Positions 37,901-44,949 of a stretch of DNA of 64,000 nucleotides are shown here, one piece after another. The stretch comes from Enterococcus caccae ATCC BAA-1240 (GTDB lineage: Bacteria; Bacillota; Bacilli; Lactobacillales; Enterococcaceae). Position 1 is the first letter of the stretch. Each line of letters begins with the position of its first letter. The DNA lies in assembly GCF_000407145.1 (NCBI RefSeq), contig NZ_KE136473.1, positions 497,827 through 561,826 of the forward strand. The letters run 5' to 3'. The notes below the pieces were generated by a model, which worked only from the letters and a program-made list of their open reading frames with translations, did no database searches and was not told the DNA's origin. The position numbers were made by a program, and so were the translations under genes.

Positions 37901-37958
37901 ATTGGTTTATTCATTACTAGCAAAAGATTTATATAAAACGTTGAAAACGACTGTTTAG
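34914..37958 (+). CDS. hsdR: Type I restriction-modification system, restriction subunit HsdR
   Basis: A 1014-residue motor nuclease. The N-terminal nuclease domain has the PD-(D/E)XK elements NTIDMVLSVNG and ALELKNQ. The Walker A is HSAGSGKSNS, the DEAD-like box is VDEAHTSQTG, and later helicase motifs include FTATPKRE and QTLSRLNRT. GGAGGTG at 34901-34907 is best placed for TTG 34914, so I chose it over GTG 34905. It lies 12 bp after hsdS in the same operon. It cleaves unmodified DNA after ATP-driven translocation. All motifs look intact. Confidence 0.95.
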   Translation: MVENKEIRFEEDIETHLTKFGGWIKEKFRDSHFDPSKGIDLEKLITFIEKTQPKKWTRYQTIYREDSKEKLLKRLEEEVSTHGMLHVLRNGIKDRGVNLKVAQFKPVSGLNDTLQEKYEANIFTCTRQFAYSPNNNNTIDMVLSVNGIPLVALELKNQYTGQSVENAKVQFQKDRDPKELVFNFNRRFLVYFAVDHVDVYMTTRLSGKKTYFLPFNQGSNGPGIVGGKGNPANDDGYPTSYLWEQVLQRDNLMDIIQRFMNLEIKKEKQGTREITKQTLIFPRYHQLDVVRKLIADVKINKSGKNYLIQHSAGSGKSNSIAWLAYHLANVHDNDDQPIFTSTIIVTDRTVLDRQLQSTIMSFDHKVGQVEIIDDKKTSQDLKNAINDGRKIIITTLQKFPIIYQDIDEISGQNFAVIVDEAHTSQTGDSAKKLKTALADKEATLKEYQEIEEEIENRTPDEQDKLVQTLVSQGQHSNLSFFAFTATPKRETLNMFGTKQADETFKPFHIYSMRQAIEEGFILDVLKNYMTYKTSYRIAKEIEDNPELPKTEAVRAIARYQSFHPWVLRQKTEVMIEQFRSVTKSAIGGKAKAMVVTPSRLHAVRYMQEFKSYIEEKGYTDLDVLVAFSDSVEDDGEEYTESKMNVTKDGERIKESQLKEAFHAEDFNILIVAEKYQTGFDEPLLHTMFVDKRLKGVKAVQTLSRLNRTMFGKKDTFILDFVNSEEEIVDAFQPFYEETTLENDININLIYDAQSKLRKYNVYSQEDINQVMVLVRKAQTKQDERLLGRISSVFKPVINRYEELLNDTQYEFRVTMRSFIKWYNYISQLDRTFDMELLEESIFVSYLLSFIPKEQREKVSIEDKVKLEYYKLQENFSGEISLIAEDSESGRLTNPEEINTGIKPPDDRDSLEEIIHRINERFPDDFTDSDRVLFENLYRSFTNDPDQKLVNMVKNNDAQMFERSLFPDVFQEKIMTEYSHNQKAYEKLLGSDESYYRLVYSLLAKDLYKTLKTTV

Positions 37959-38013
37959 TATTATGTTCAGTAATAGTATCTATTGCTAAATCAAGACATT
38001 GAGAGGTAAAAAC

Positions 38014-38979
38014 ATGAACACTGATTGGAATAAACTAAAACAATCAAAAGACGGCATACCAACGTATGATTCTTTAATTCCCTACATTTTGAAAGTGCTT
38101 GAAAATGGAGAAGAAACGACCACGTCAACCATTAGCAAAAAAGTAATTCAGTTTTTAAAGATTCCAGATGAAATTCGGAATATAAAATACCCAAAGTACC
38201 CAAATAGTGATGGTGTATTGATTAATCGTTTTAGTTTTGCTCTAAGTGATTTATTTAAAGCGGATGCCGTAGCAAGACCAAATAGAGGGATTTATCAAAT
38301 TACGGATTCAGGAATAGCTTTGTTAAACGAATACGGTGATCAACTTAATAAAAAAATATTGAAAAAACAGCCAGCCTATATTAAGTACATGCAAGAAATG
38401 AATGAACGTAATAAACTTGCTGGATTAAATGAAACTGACGAACTATTAGAAGAAGATGATGAAATCAATCCACGGAAAAAGATTGATGAATTAGCGACAA
38501 CCTTGAACAATGAAGTAGCTACTGAATTACTAAGCAAAATTAGAAACAGCGATCCCTATTTCTTTGAACGTTTAGTTGTGGATTTACTTGTGGCTATGGG
38601 ATACAGTGGTGAAAATGGGACAGCTAAAGTAACGAGTAAATCGAATGACGGTGGAATTGATGGCGTTATTAATCAAGATCCACTTGGAACAAGTACCGTT
38701 TATATACAAGCAAAACGATATAAAGAAACAAATGTGGTTCAACGGAATGATATTCAATCATTTTATGGTGCATTAGCTGGTGTCAATGCTGATAGAGGCG
38801 TATTTATTACAACTTCTAAATTCTCAAAAAGTGCGATGGAATTTGCCAAAAATCAAGGTATTGTTTTAATTGATGGAATTCAACTAACTGATTTAATGAT
38901 TGATTATCAAGTCGGTGTTGAAACGGCCAAAACGTATAAAGTTTTCAAAATAGATAGTGACTATTTTGATTTTGAATAA
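38014..38979 (+). CDS. Mrr-like restriction endonuclease
   Basis: A 321-residue protein. An N-terminal winged-helix Mrr_N domain (IPTYDSLIPYILKVLENGEE, with FALSDLFKADAVARP) is followed by an acidic linker (LEEDDEINPRKK) and an Mrr_cat domain. The nuclease core is SNDGGIDGVINQD and VYIQAKRYK, i.e. D-(15)-QAK. Mrr proteins cut DNA carrying foreign methylation. GAGAGG lies 8 nt before ATG 38014. It sits 55 bp behind hsdR and is probably part of the same defence cluster. Confidence 0.93.
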   Translation: MNTDWNKLKQSKDGIPTYDSLIPYILKVLENGEETTTSTISKKVIQFLKIPDEIRNIKYPKYPNSDGVLINRFSFALSDLFKADAVARPNRGIYQITDSGIALLNEYGDQLNKKILKKQPAYIKYMQEMNERNKLAGLNETDELLEEDDEINPRKKIDELATTLNNEVATELLSKIRNSDPYFFERLVVDLLVAMGYSGENGTAKVTSKSNDGGIDGVINQDPLGTSTVYIQAKRYKETNVVQRNDIQSFYGALAGVNADRGVFITTSKFSKSAMEFAKNQGIVLIDGIQLTDLMIDYQVGVETAKTYKVFKIDSDYFDFE

Positions 38980-39041
38980 TCGCATATTATAAACTAGGAA
39001 CACTCAACGAAGTGAACCTAGTTTATTTTTTTATAAACACG

Positions 39042-39335
39042 TCACTTCCTCAAAACTTCACTCGAAACCTTCCTCTCCCCATCCAACTTCCTCACCTTCA
39101 CCTCCTCAATCGCCATCAACCTCAAAAACTCCTCAAAAAAAGCATGAAACAAATGCCCACAAGCATAATACTCCTTCACAACTTGCTTCTTATTAATCGG
39201 CCCTTTCCGAAACTGAAAAAAATGATCCAACACAGCAAGCGGCTCTTCCCAAGACTGCAACCGATCCAATGTATGCTGCAAATCCGTAATATCCTGATAA
39301 GGAATCATTTTTAAACTCTGACCTTCTTTTTTCAT
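39042..39335 (-). CDS. Hypothetical small cytoplasmic protein
   Basis: A 97-residue protein starting MKKEGQSLKMIPYQDITDLQ. It is helical and charged (LDRLQSWEEPLAVLDHFFQF, then EEFLRLMAIEEVKVRKLD). GGGAGG lies 9 nt before the ATG. The leader is copy C of the leader hairpin. The overlapping plus-strand frame is Pro/Leu-rich and lacks a ribosome binding site, so this strand is preferred. No family is recognised. Confidence 0.68.
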   Translation of the reverse strand: MKKEGQSLKMIPYQDITDLQHTLDRLQSWEEPLAVLDHFFQFRKGPINKKQVVKEYYACGHLFHAFFEEFLRLMAIEEVKVRKLDGERKVSSEVLRK

Positions 39336-39363
39336 AACCCATTTCCTCCCTATTTTAAAAGCG

Positions 39364-39465
39364 TAGTGGGCTCGTTTAGCTCTGACAGAAAAATAGGAAA
39401 AATTGATTGAGGTGCTCTTTACCTCACTCCATTTTTATCTTTTTTCCGAAGAGCTAGCCCACATA
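39364..39465 (-). repeat. Leader hairpin, copy C (5' UTR of the 39042 gene)
   Basis: An approximately 100-nt hairpin. TAGTGGGCT with AGCCCACATA, TAGCTCT with AGAGCTA, GAAAAATAGGAAAAAT with ATTTTTATCTTTTTTC, and GAGGT with ACCTC at the apex. It ends directly before the ribosome binding site of the minus-strand gene. This is the best-paired copy of the family. Confidence 0.75.
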
Positions 39466-39904
39466 GCTAGATAACACGAAGTGCTGAACAACAGCATCCA
39501 ACGCCCCATATACGTAACTCATTTATCTGCATATTGACTCAGGCAACTGTTAAACAAACCAGTGATAAAAACGACTTGTGTATGATTTTTCTAAGCCTCA
39601 TGATGTCCCTATCACTTTCTTCTCAAAGCAAAACAAAAAACGCTATTGTAGTAATCAGTGAGAAAAAGCTGCTTTGAATCACAAAGAACGTAGTGATTTG
39701 ATGATGAAAAGTACAAGGACTGTAAAACAGTCGTTGCTCCCTTTGTATTTAATCAAATGTTCAATGTGTCTTATAACTTTTTATCATCCTAACATGACCA
39801 CCAATACCGTCATCAATCTCCTAGATAAAGCCCAATCCCTCCATAAAATACAAAATCCCAACCAAAAGTTTCCAGACAGACTAGAAAATCCCAGTAAAAT
39901 TAGG
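39466..39904. other. Gene-poor stretch with a partial third copy of the RNA cassette
   Basis: No credible gene. The stretch 39691-39760 (GATGATGAAAAGTACAAGG, then a GACTGT-AAA-ACAGTC hairpin, then CCTTTG) matches the right part of the two cassettes at 40051-40101 and 40486-40545. Confidence 0.45.
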
Positions 39905-40025
39905 TACAATAAAAAGAGCTAGTGCTTTTGTGCTAGCAATTGGCAACTTGTATAGATAGTGTTCGCTGTCTATGCAAGGCTTCATCATGTGATTGCTGTC
40001 AGATGATGAAGTGCCTTTTTGTTTT
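39905..40025 (+). ncRNA. Candidate structured small RNA, cassette 1
   Basis: The -10 is TACAAT at 39905-39910 (with TAGAAA about 18 nt upstream). The transcript would start near GCTAG...CTAGC (39918-39937), then a three-way junction closed by GGCA (39942) and TGCC (40012). Arm 1 is CTTGTATAGATAG/CTGTCTATGCAAG with loop TGTTCG. Arm 2 is CTTCATCAT/ATGATGAAG with inner loop TTGCTG. A T-rich run after TGCC serves as terminator. Cassette 2 has the same fold with compensating changes. No open reading frame is conserved between copies. Confidence 0.55.
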
Positions 40026-40050
40026 GCATAACCACAACTGACCAAAGAAC

Positions 40051-40109
40051 AGAGTGGATGATGCAAAGTACAAGGTGAACGAAGTGAACGTTCTCTCCTT
40101 GATTTTATA
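40051..40109 (-). other. Opposing hairpin unit of cassette 1
   Basis: On the minus strand a -10-like TATAAA (40109-40104) precedes AAGG, a GAACG/CGTTC hairpin and CCTTG, then TACTTTGCATCATC. A very similar order follows cassette 2 and occurs at 39691-39760. A convergent antisense transcript is suggested but not proven. Confidence 0.35.
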
Positions 40110-40167
40110 TCTATCATTGATTGTTTGTTTTACTTTGAAGGAAACCTCCTTTCATTAAAGTTGTAGA

Positions 40168-40210
40168 ATAGAAAAAACGATATCAGGTAACATCACCCAA
40201 TATCGTTTAC
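40168..40210. terminator. Bidirectional hairpin between the two RNA cassettes
   Basis: AAAAAACGATAT and ATATCGTTT pair around a 17-nt loop. On the minus strand it ends in a T-run and on the plus strand it is followed by TTTACAA. Confidence 0.55.
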
Positions 40211-40296
40211 AATAGTCCCAAAGAATCATCTACCACTTTTTCAGTATAACCCAAAGAGAATCCAAGAAACCTATAGAAAAATAGGCACACTTTGGG

Positions 40297-40464
40297 TACA
40301 ATGAAAGAAGCTAGTACATGTTGCTAGCACTATTGGCAACTTGTTTGGGCAGTGTTCGCTGTCTTTACAAGGCTTCAATTGTCTGGTTGCTGCCGGACGT
40401 TGAAGTGCCAATTTATTTTTATATTTAGATTTGAACAGTTCATGTCACTATGAACTGTTTTTTT
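40297..40464 (+). ncRNA. Candidate structured small RNA, cassette 2
   Basis: The -10 is TACAAT (40297-40302) at the same distance from GCTAG (40310) as in cassette 1. The junction is closed by GGCA (40335) and TGCC (40406). Arm 1 is CTTGTTTGGGCAG/CTGTCTTTACAAG with the same TGTTCG loop. Arm 2 starts CTTCAATTGTC and returns GACGTTGAAG with loop TTGCTG. A terminator (AACAGTTCAT/ATGAACTGTT plus seven T, 40433-40464) follows. Confidence 0.55.
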
Positions 40465-40485
40465 GTTGCACATCACAACGATTAC

Positions 40486-40587
40486 TTGAAGAGCTGATGA
40501 TGCGCAATACTTGGCGACCGAAGGGAAGATGTTTCCCTCGTTCTATTCTACCTCTTAAGTATATCCGAAAAGAATACGAACACGCAA
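40486..40587 (-). other. Opposing promoter and hairpin unit of cassette 2
   Basis: On the minus strand TTGCGT (40587-40582) and TATACT (40563-40558) with 18-nt spacing form a good promoter. The transcript would begin with a GAGGGAA/TTCCCTTC hairpin, then CCAAGTATTGCGCATCATC. It runs toward the plus-strand RNA of the same cassette. Confidence 0.4.
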
Positions 40588-40763
40588 CATAATTTTTCTT
40601 ACAAATACCATTAAATAACACTTAAAATCGTTCCCTGTATATATAAGGAAAAATAACAAAAAAAATTTTCTAATTCTTTATAAAAAAATCGCAATAATTA
40701 ATTAGCAACGGCCATAAAAATATAACTTTGACTAAATGAGTAAAAATGAAGTTAATTTTAATC

Positions 40764-40792
40764 TTGTACTCATTATTATTAATTATTATAAT
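40764..40792 (+). promoter_or_regulatory. Promoter of the 40857 gene
   Basis: TTGTAC (40764-40769) and perfect TATAAT (40787-40792) with 17-nt spacing. Confidence 0.65.
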
Positions 40793-40856
40793 TAGTAAAC
40801 TATTTTATTTCAAAAGCTATTTAAGGTAGGATGATGGCGATAAAGGAGAAAGTAAA

Positions 40857-41285
40857 ATGAACTGGAAGAAAGTAATTGTAATAATTTCAATATGTATCGT
40901 CTGTCTATTTCTAATCTTAACTAATGAAAGGAAGGCTAGAGAGGAGGAGCAAACGGTGAGTAGCGATGAAGGATATGCTAACACGATACCACCAAGAATA
41001 ATTTCTGGAGTAGTAAAAAAGGTAGAGATTGACAAAATGAAAATAGAACTAGAAGTCACAAATACCCAGCTAGCACAAATAACTGAATCAGAAGATTTAA
41101 CGTTAGATTTTTCTAAAACTGTGATTGATCATAGCTCAGATGACCCGACAAATCCAACCGATGAATCGAGAAAGAAAGAGGTTGAAAAGTATACAGTTGG
41201 TGAAACAATTTCTATCAGATTACGTGAAGATATACCAGTTAGGAACAATAGTCTTTATATTGAAAATCCACAAGATATTAATTAG
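40857..41285 (+). CDS. Hypothetical membrane-anchored protein
   Basis: A 142-residue protein. One N-terminal membrane helix (residues 5-21, KVIVIISICIVCLFLIL) is followed by an acidic extracytoplasmic domain that is beta-rich (PPRIISGVVKKVEIDKMKIE; ISIRLREDIPVRNNSLYI), reminiscent of OB-like DUF3221-type domains but not assigned. AAAGGAG precedes the ATG. A frameshift-free 11-bp gap leads to the C39-like gene, so they share an operon. Confidence 0.7.
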   Translation: MNWKKVIVIISICIVCLFLILTNERKAREEEQTVSSDEGYANTIPPRIISGVVKKVEIDKMKIELEVTNTQLAQITESEDLTLDFSKTVIDHSSDDPTNPTDESRKKEVEKYTVGETISIRLREDIPVRNNSLYIENPQDIN

Positions 41286-41296
41286 GAAGGAAAAAA

Positions 41297-42550
41297 ATGA
41301 AAAAATTAAGAGTTGTTAAAAAATTTGGCGGTTACATGTATGATACTGTTTTCCATGGTTGGTAATGGATTACATCACACGCTTCAACTTATTTTAATGA
41401 TGAAAATACAGAAGAAATTACTGAAAATAAAGTTGACGTAACAGATGAAGTTATTGCCAGAATTGCGTTGGATTTTGCTGAAAGTACACTTCCAGAGAAA
41501 AACTTATCCGTAAATTCGATTACTCCAATTAAAAATATAGAGGAGGAAATTACGGGTTACGATGTTGGTTTTGAATGTCAAAATAAGGAGCATGGGTATG
41601 TAATCATTGATTTACGCTTGGAGGGTGATTATATTGCTGAATTCAATCTGGGCGAAGGAGTTCTTGATTTTTATACTCAGATGTTGAAAAGATCAAATAC
41701 TGTTGATTCGATTCCAGAAAACGAACAGGTAATCGTAGAAACAATACCAACAGAATACAATGTAGTTTTAGAGGAAGAAGTAATCAATAGCAATGGTAAG
41801 GATATGACAGTTGAAGAATTTTCAGAATATGAAGAAGAAATAGCCGACACTGCTGAAAAGTTGGTAGAAGAAAATGAAAACTATTCAACAACTGCAACTT
41901 ATGAACATACTGGACATGTATTAAGAAACTATCCTTGAACTGAGTATTCGATTACATCTCAAAATTATTTAAGTTTTTTTAATGCGATTTCTGAACAAAG
42001 AATAGAAAGTTTAACTGGTAAGTATGCTTGTTCTGTACAAGCAATGACGACAATGGCAAGTTCTTTGAGGCTTTTTGATGATTGGAAAAACGATGAATTA
42101 AAAGGTGCTTATAACAGAATCTGGGCTTTATCAGGTACAACGAATGATGGAGCAAGACGAGAAGGGATTTTGAAAGGTTCTCTTATTCAGTATGGAACAA
42201 CACCGACTAATAAAATAGGCTCAACTATAGTAAATTTTGCTAGAGAGAAGAAAAAAATAAATTTAAGTTACAACACTAGAAAATCGCCTACCTTTATTTC
42301 TTTGCAAACAGATATAAAAAATAAACGAGCTGTTGCCTATTCATACTGGGTAAAAAATAAAAAGGGTCAAGTGAATGGTCATACAGTTTTTGTTCAGGGG
42401 ACTATGACAGGAAAAAAAGGGAATGCCACGCATAATTTTATTGTGTTAGCAGATGGATGGGGTTATGATGCTAGATATATGAACTATTCAACAATACCGC
42501 AAACTTTGAATGGAAGTGAAGCAACTGCAATTTATGGGAAGGCAGTATAA
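41297..42550 (+). pseudogene. C39/papain-like cysteine protease gene with two in-frame stops
   Basis: From ATG 41297 (AGGAAGG upstream) one frame runs 418 codons to TAA at 42550, interrupted by TAA at codon 23 (41363-41365, between Trp codons) and TGA at codon 214 (41936-41938, after NYP). Everything else is open in one frame, with no frameshift. The last third has the peptidase pattern: Cys in GKYACSVQAMTTMAS, His in GHTVFVQGTM, and Asp in LADGWGYDARYM. No signal peptide is seen. Two stops with the frame preserved point to recent decay; a third possibility is readthrough. Confidence 0.6.
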
Positions 42551-42570
42551 AATAAATACTGTATCTAACG

Positions 42571-42651
42571 TTGATCCTAAGCGTTGTTACTTTTATCATC
42601 GCTTTAATTCGTTTAGTTTTGGAATTGCTTAAAAACGACAAAAAGAAATAA
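42571..42651 (+). pseudogene. Hol_Tox/Fst-like type I toxin remnant
   Basis: From TTG 42571 the frame reads LILSVV, then IIALIRLVLELLKNDKKK and stop. This is the membrane helix and charged tail of the putative holin-like (Hol_Tox) toxins of type I toxin-antitoxin loci. No ATG start exists; the open frame reaches back only to 42556, and the usual N-terminal residues are altered. The upstream protease gene ends 20 bp away. The locus also has the downstream bidirectional terminator and an opposing RNA promoter. Confidence 0.6.
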
Positions 42652-42688
42652 CCAGTCATTAACTTTAGCAGGTTAACTGGTTATTTCA
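42645..42688. terminator. Bidirectional terminator of the toxin-antitoxin locus
   Basis: AAATAACCAGT pairs with ACTGGTTATTT, with inner TAAC/GTTA. It overlaps the toxin stop codon, as is usual for these loci. Confidence 0.8.
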
Positions 42689-42775
42689 TGACCTAAAAAA
42701 CTCGCTACCGTCTTAAACGGCTCTACATAGGAGAAGATATGTTAGCGCATATCTCTCTTATCACTTGTAATTATA
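42689..42775 (-). ncRNA. Candidate antitoxin RNA (RNA II-like) of the type I locus
   Basis: On the minus strand a perfect extended -10 (TGCTATAAT, TATAAT at 42775-42770) starts an RNA near 42763. It carries GAGATATG...CATATCTTC and CCGT...ACGG hairpins and ends at the shared terminator. The layout matches known convergent type I loci with Fst-like toxins. Confidence 0.55.
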
Positions 42776-43086
42776 GCATACAACAAATTTTTTTGCCATA
42801 TCCTTTGAGATGCTCTCAAAAGATCAAACAACATAATTCCTTATGAGAGCTAGTCTAAGTTAAAAGAAAAAACTATAAAAAAATTATACTACAAAATATA
42901 AGTAATAAGTGTGATCCAACATTACCTTAGCTTTCTGGTTTTAAACCAAATCAGAGTATCAAAAATTGAAATAGAGAATATACAGCAGTACGTATAATAC
43001 TATGTTGAGCCCGCTTACATGGTATACTTTATACAGACTAATATACTAAAAAGTCTCAACAAAAAGATGCAAAAGGAGGATTTCCA
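42776..43086. other. Spacer upstream of the SRPBCC gene
   Basis: AT-rich, no gene. A GAGAGC/GCTCTC-type inverted pair (42812-42850) and an extended -10 TGGTATACT near 43025 are seen. Confidence 0.3.
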
Positions 43087-43512
43087 ATGAAACACATCAA
43101 AAAAGAATTCTTGCTTAATTGTACTCCAGAAAAAGCTTGGCAGCTTGTCGTTGATCGTAGCAAATATGAAAAATGGGCTGACGCATTTCAAGAAGGGTCA
43201 ACCTATTCTGGTGAGATGAAATTGAACGAAACGATTTCATTTGTTGATGAGACAGGGAATGGTTTGGTTTCTAAAGTGGTCGTTTTTGAACCAGAAAAAG
43301 AAATTAAATTTGCCTTCTTAGGAGAGGTTACAGATGGTAAGTATGTGGAAGTACCTGGATTTTCGGAGATGCTTGAGCACTATCTATTTGAAGCGATAGG
43401 TAACCAAACGAAAATGTTCGTGGATGTTGCGATGGATGATGACTATTATGATATGATGAATGAATTATGGGATAAAGCAGGAACGGAATTGATAAAATTA
43501 AGCAATGAGTAA
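43087..43512 (+). CDS. SRPBCC (START-like) domain protein
   Basis: A 141-residue soluble protein. The N-terminus IKKEFLLNCTPEKAWQLVVD with WADAFQEGS and the C-terminal helix (YYDMMNELWDKAGTELIKL) fit the helix-grip SRPBCC fold that binds small hydrophobic ligands. The ligand is unknown. AAGGAGG is 8 nt upstream. Single gene with its own terminator. Confidence 0.75.
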   Translation: MKHIKKEFLLNCTPEKAWQLVVDRSKYEKWADAFQEGSTYSGEMKLNETISFVDETGNGLVSKVVVFEPEKEIKFAFLGEVTDGKYVEVPGFSEMLEHYLFEAIGNQTKMFVDVAMDDDYYDMMNELWDKAGTELIKLSNE

Positions 43513-43525
43513 TCAAAAAGACAGT

Positions 43526-43578
43526 AAAAAAGAGTAGAATAATAGTCAGCAAAACTGATTCTTATTCTACTCTTTTTT
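43526..43578. terminator. Bidirectional terminator after the SRPBCC gene
   Basis: AAAAAAGAGTAGAATAA pairs completely with TTATTCTACTCTTTTTT; the loop adds a small CAG/CTG stem. Confidence 0.9.
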
Positions 43579-43755
43579 ATGATTATACTATTAAAGTGAC
43601 GAAAATCAACAAGAAGGTATAGAAGTTGATTCTATGAATTTGTCTAAAATAATAGAAATATGCTTGTTTTTATATGATTTTTCTAAAAAAACTGTTAAAT
43701 TCTGTATCGGTTTGTTAAACTAAAATAGTAAAAAGATTATAAAGGAGAGTACAAA

Positions 43756-44247
43756 ATGAAAAAAAAGGTAAGGGCAATGTTGTGTGGTATGCTTTTAATC
43801 GGAGGGATCACGTTTGGAGGTTTCTACGCTTATGCTAGTGGTTGGATCACTGTAGGAGATAATGGAGAGATGATATACGATACGCTTGATCAAGCAAGTA
43901 TTGAGTTATATTCAGAAGTATCACATGTAAGAAGTCATGATGATGGTGAGTGGGTATCGGTTCTTAAACCAAAAGATGTTGTGAAAAGCGTGAAAAATAG
44001 AGCTGGTGACCAAGTCGATTTTTCTGAATTAGAAATTTCTTATAAGGGGTATGATGATACGTTACGTACCTTTGTCGATGTTTCTGAAAAAGAGGCGCTA
44101 AATGCTAATGGTACATTTAATTTCGATAAATACAATGTTTTTCATGTTACATTCAACTATACTTATGATAGTATGCCGTATTCGGGTGCAAATAAGACCC
44201 TGTCCACAATCAGTAAAACAATTGAAATCTATGAAGCTGGTGCGTAA
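43756..44247 (+). CDS. Hypothetical secreted or membrane-anchored protein
   Basis: A 163-residue protein. MKKKVRAMLCGMLLIGGITFGG is a signal-like N-terminus with possible cleavage after AYASG. The rest is an extracytoplasmic domain with no recognised motifs (VLKPKDVVKSVKNRAGDQV, YNVFHVTFNYTYD). AAAGGAG is 8 nt before the ATG. A terminator at 44340 follows. Confidence 0.68.
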   Translation: MKKKVRAMLCGMLLIGGITFGGFYAYASGWITVGDNGEMIYDTLDQASIELYSEVSHVRSHDDGEWVSVLKPKDVVKSVKNRAGDQVDFSELEISYKGYDDTLRTFVDVSEKEALNANGTFNFDKYNVFHVTFNYTYDSMPYSGANKTLSTISKTIEIYEAGA

Positions 44248-44339
44248 AAGCGACATCAGTAATATAATGGATTAAAAATATACTCTTGATGACATTCTGT
44301 AAGAGGAAATCAAGTAACTTATTTTTTGTAAAGGATTCT

Positions 44340-44366
44340 AGCCAGAACGTTGAGTTCTGGCTTTTT
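44340..44366 (+). terminator. Intrinsic terminator
   Basis: AGCCAGAAC pairs with GTTCTGGCT around GTTGA, then TTTTA. Confidence 0.88.
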
Positions 44367-44427
44367 ATGCGGTTTGTTTATCCTTTATTTTGATTGAGTG
44401 ATTGAAGGCTAGAAAGAAGGAAAACTA

Positions 44428-44949
44428 ATGATAGAAATCAAAAAAATCCGCTTAGAAGACCTAGCGGAATTGAAAGCATTAAGTATCAAAACATTCACGG
44501 ATACCTTTGCAAAAGACAATACTCCCGAAGATTTAAAAAATTATCTTGATCAAGCGTATACGGATGAAAAACTAACCAGTGAGCTTCAAAATAAACAATC
44601 AGAATTTTATTTTATTTATTCTAATAAAGAAGTTGCAGGATACTTAAAAATAAATATTGATGATGCACAAACTGAAAAGATGGAGAACGATGCACTTGAA
44701 ATCGAACGGATTTATATCGATTTGAATTTTAAGAGATTGGGTCTTGGTAAGATGCTTTATAAAAAAGCGATAGAACGAGCAAAAGAGTTAAACAAGTCTT
44801 CTATTTGGTTAGGTGTTTGGGAACGTAACTTTGCTGCGATGAAATTTTATCATAAGATGGGTTTTACTCAGGTAGGAGAGCATTCTTTTTATATGGGCGA
44901 GGATGAACAAATCGATTTGATCATGAAGAAGGAGTTATTGAATGTTTAG
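44428..44949 (+). CDS. GNAT family N-acetyltransferase
   Basis: A 173-residue acetyltransferase. The acetyl-CoA binding loop is FKRLGLGKMLYKKAIERA (motif A), followed by IWLGVWERNFAAMKFYHKMG (motif B) and FYMGEDEQIDLIMKKEL. The substrate (polyamine, amino acid or drug) is unknown; the pattern is close to spermidine acetyltransferase-like or PaiA-like members. GAAGG lies before the ATG. Single gene. Confidence 0.9.
   Translation: MIEIKKIRLEDLAELKALSIKTFTDTFAKDNTPEDLKNYLDQAYTDEKLTSELQNKQSEFYFIYSNKEVAGYLKINIDDAQTEKMENDALEIERIYIDLNFKRLGLGKMLYKKAIERAKELNKSSIWLGVWERNFAAMKFYHKMGFTQVGEHSFYMGEDEQIDLIMKKELLNV

Noticed and set aside
39012-39314. Plus-strand frame of 100 codons overlapping the 39042 gene
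   Set aside because: Pro/Leu/Thr-rich, no ribosome binding site, and the opposite strand has a good start with GGGAGG and normal composition.
39881-40117. Minus-strand 78-codon frame across RNA cassette 1
   Set aside because: No ribosome binding site, mixed composition, and it overlaps paired arms of the RNA; the frame is not kept in cassette 2.
39905-40587. CRISPR array in the repeated region
   Set aside because: Only two or three units of 100 nt or more with covarying arms; no short direct repeats with unique spacers and no cas genes.
39905-40587. Fst-type toxin gene inside the RNA cassettes
   Set aside because: No hydrophobic peptide frame of about 30 codons is conserved between the two copies on either strand.
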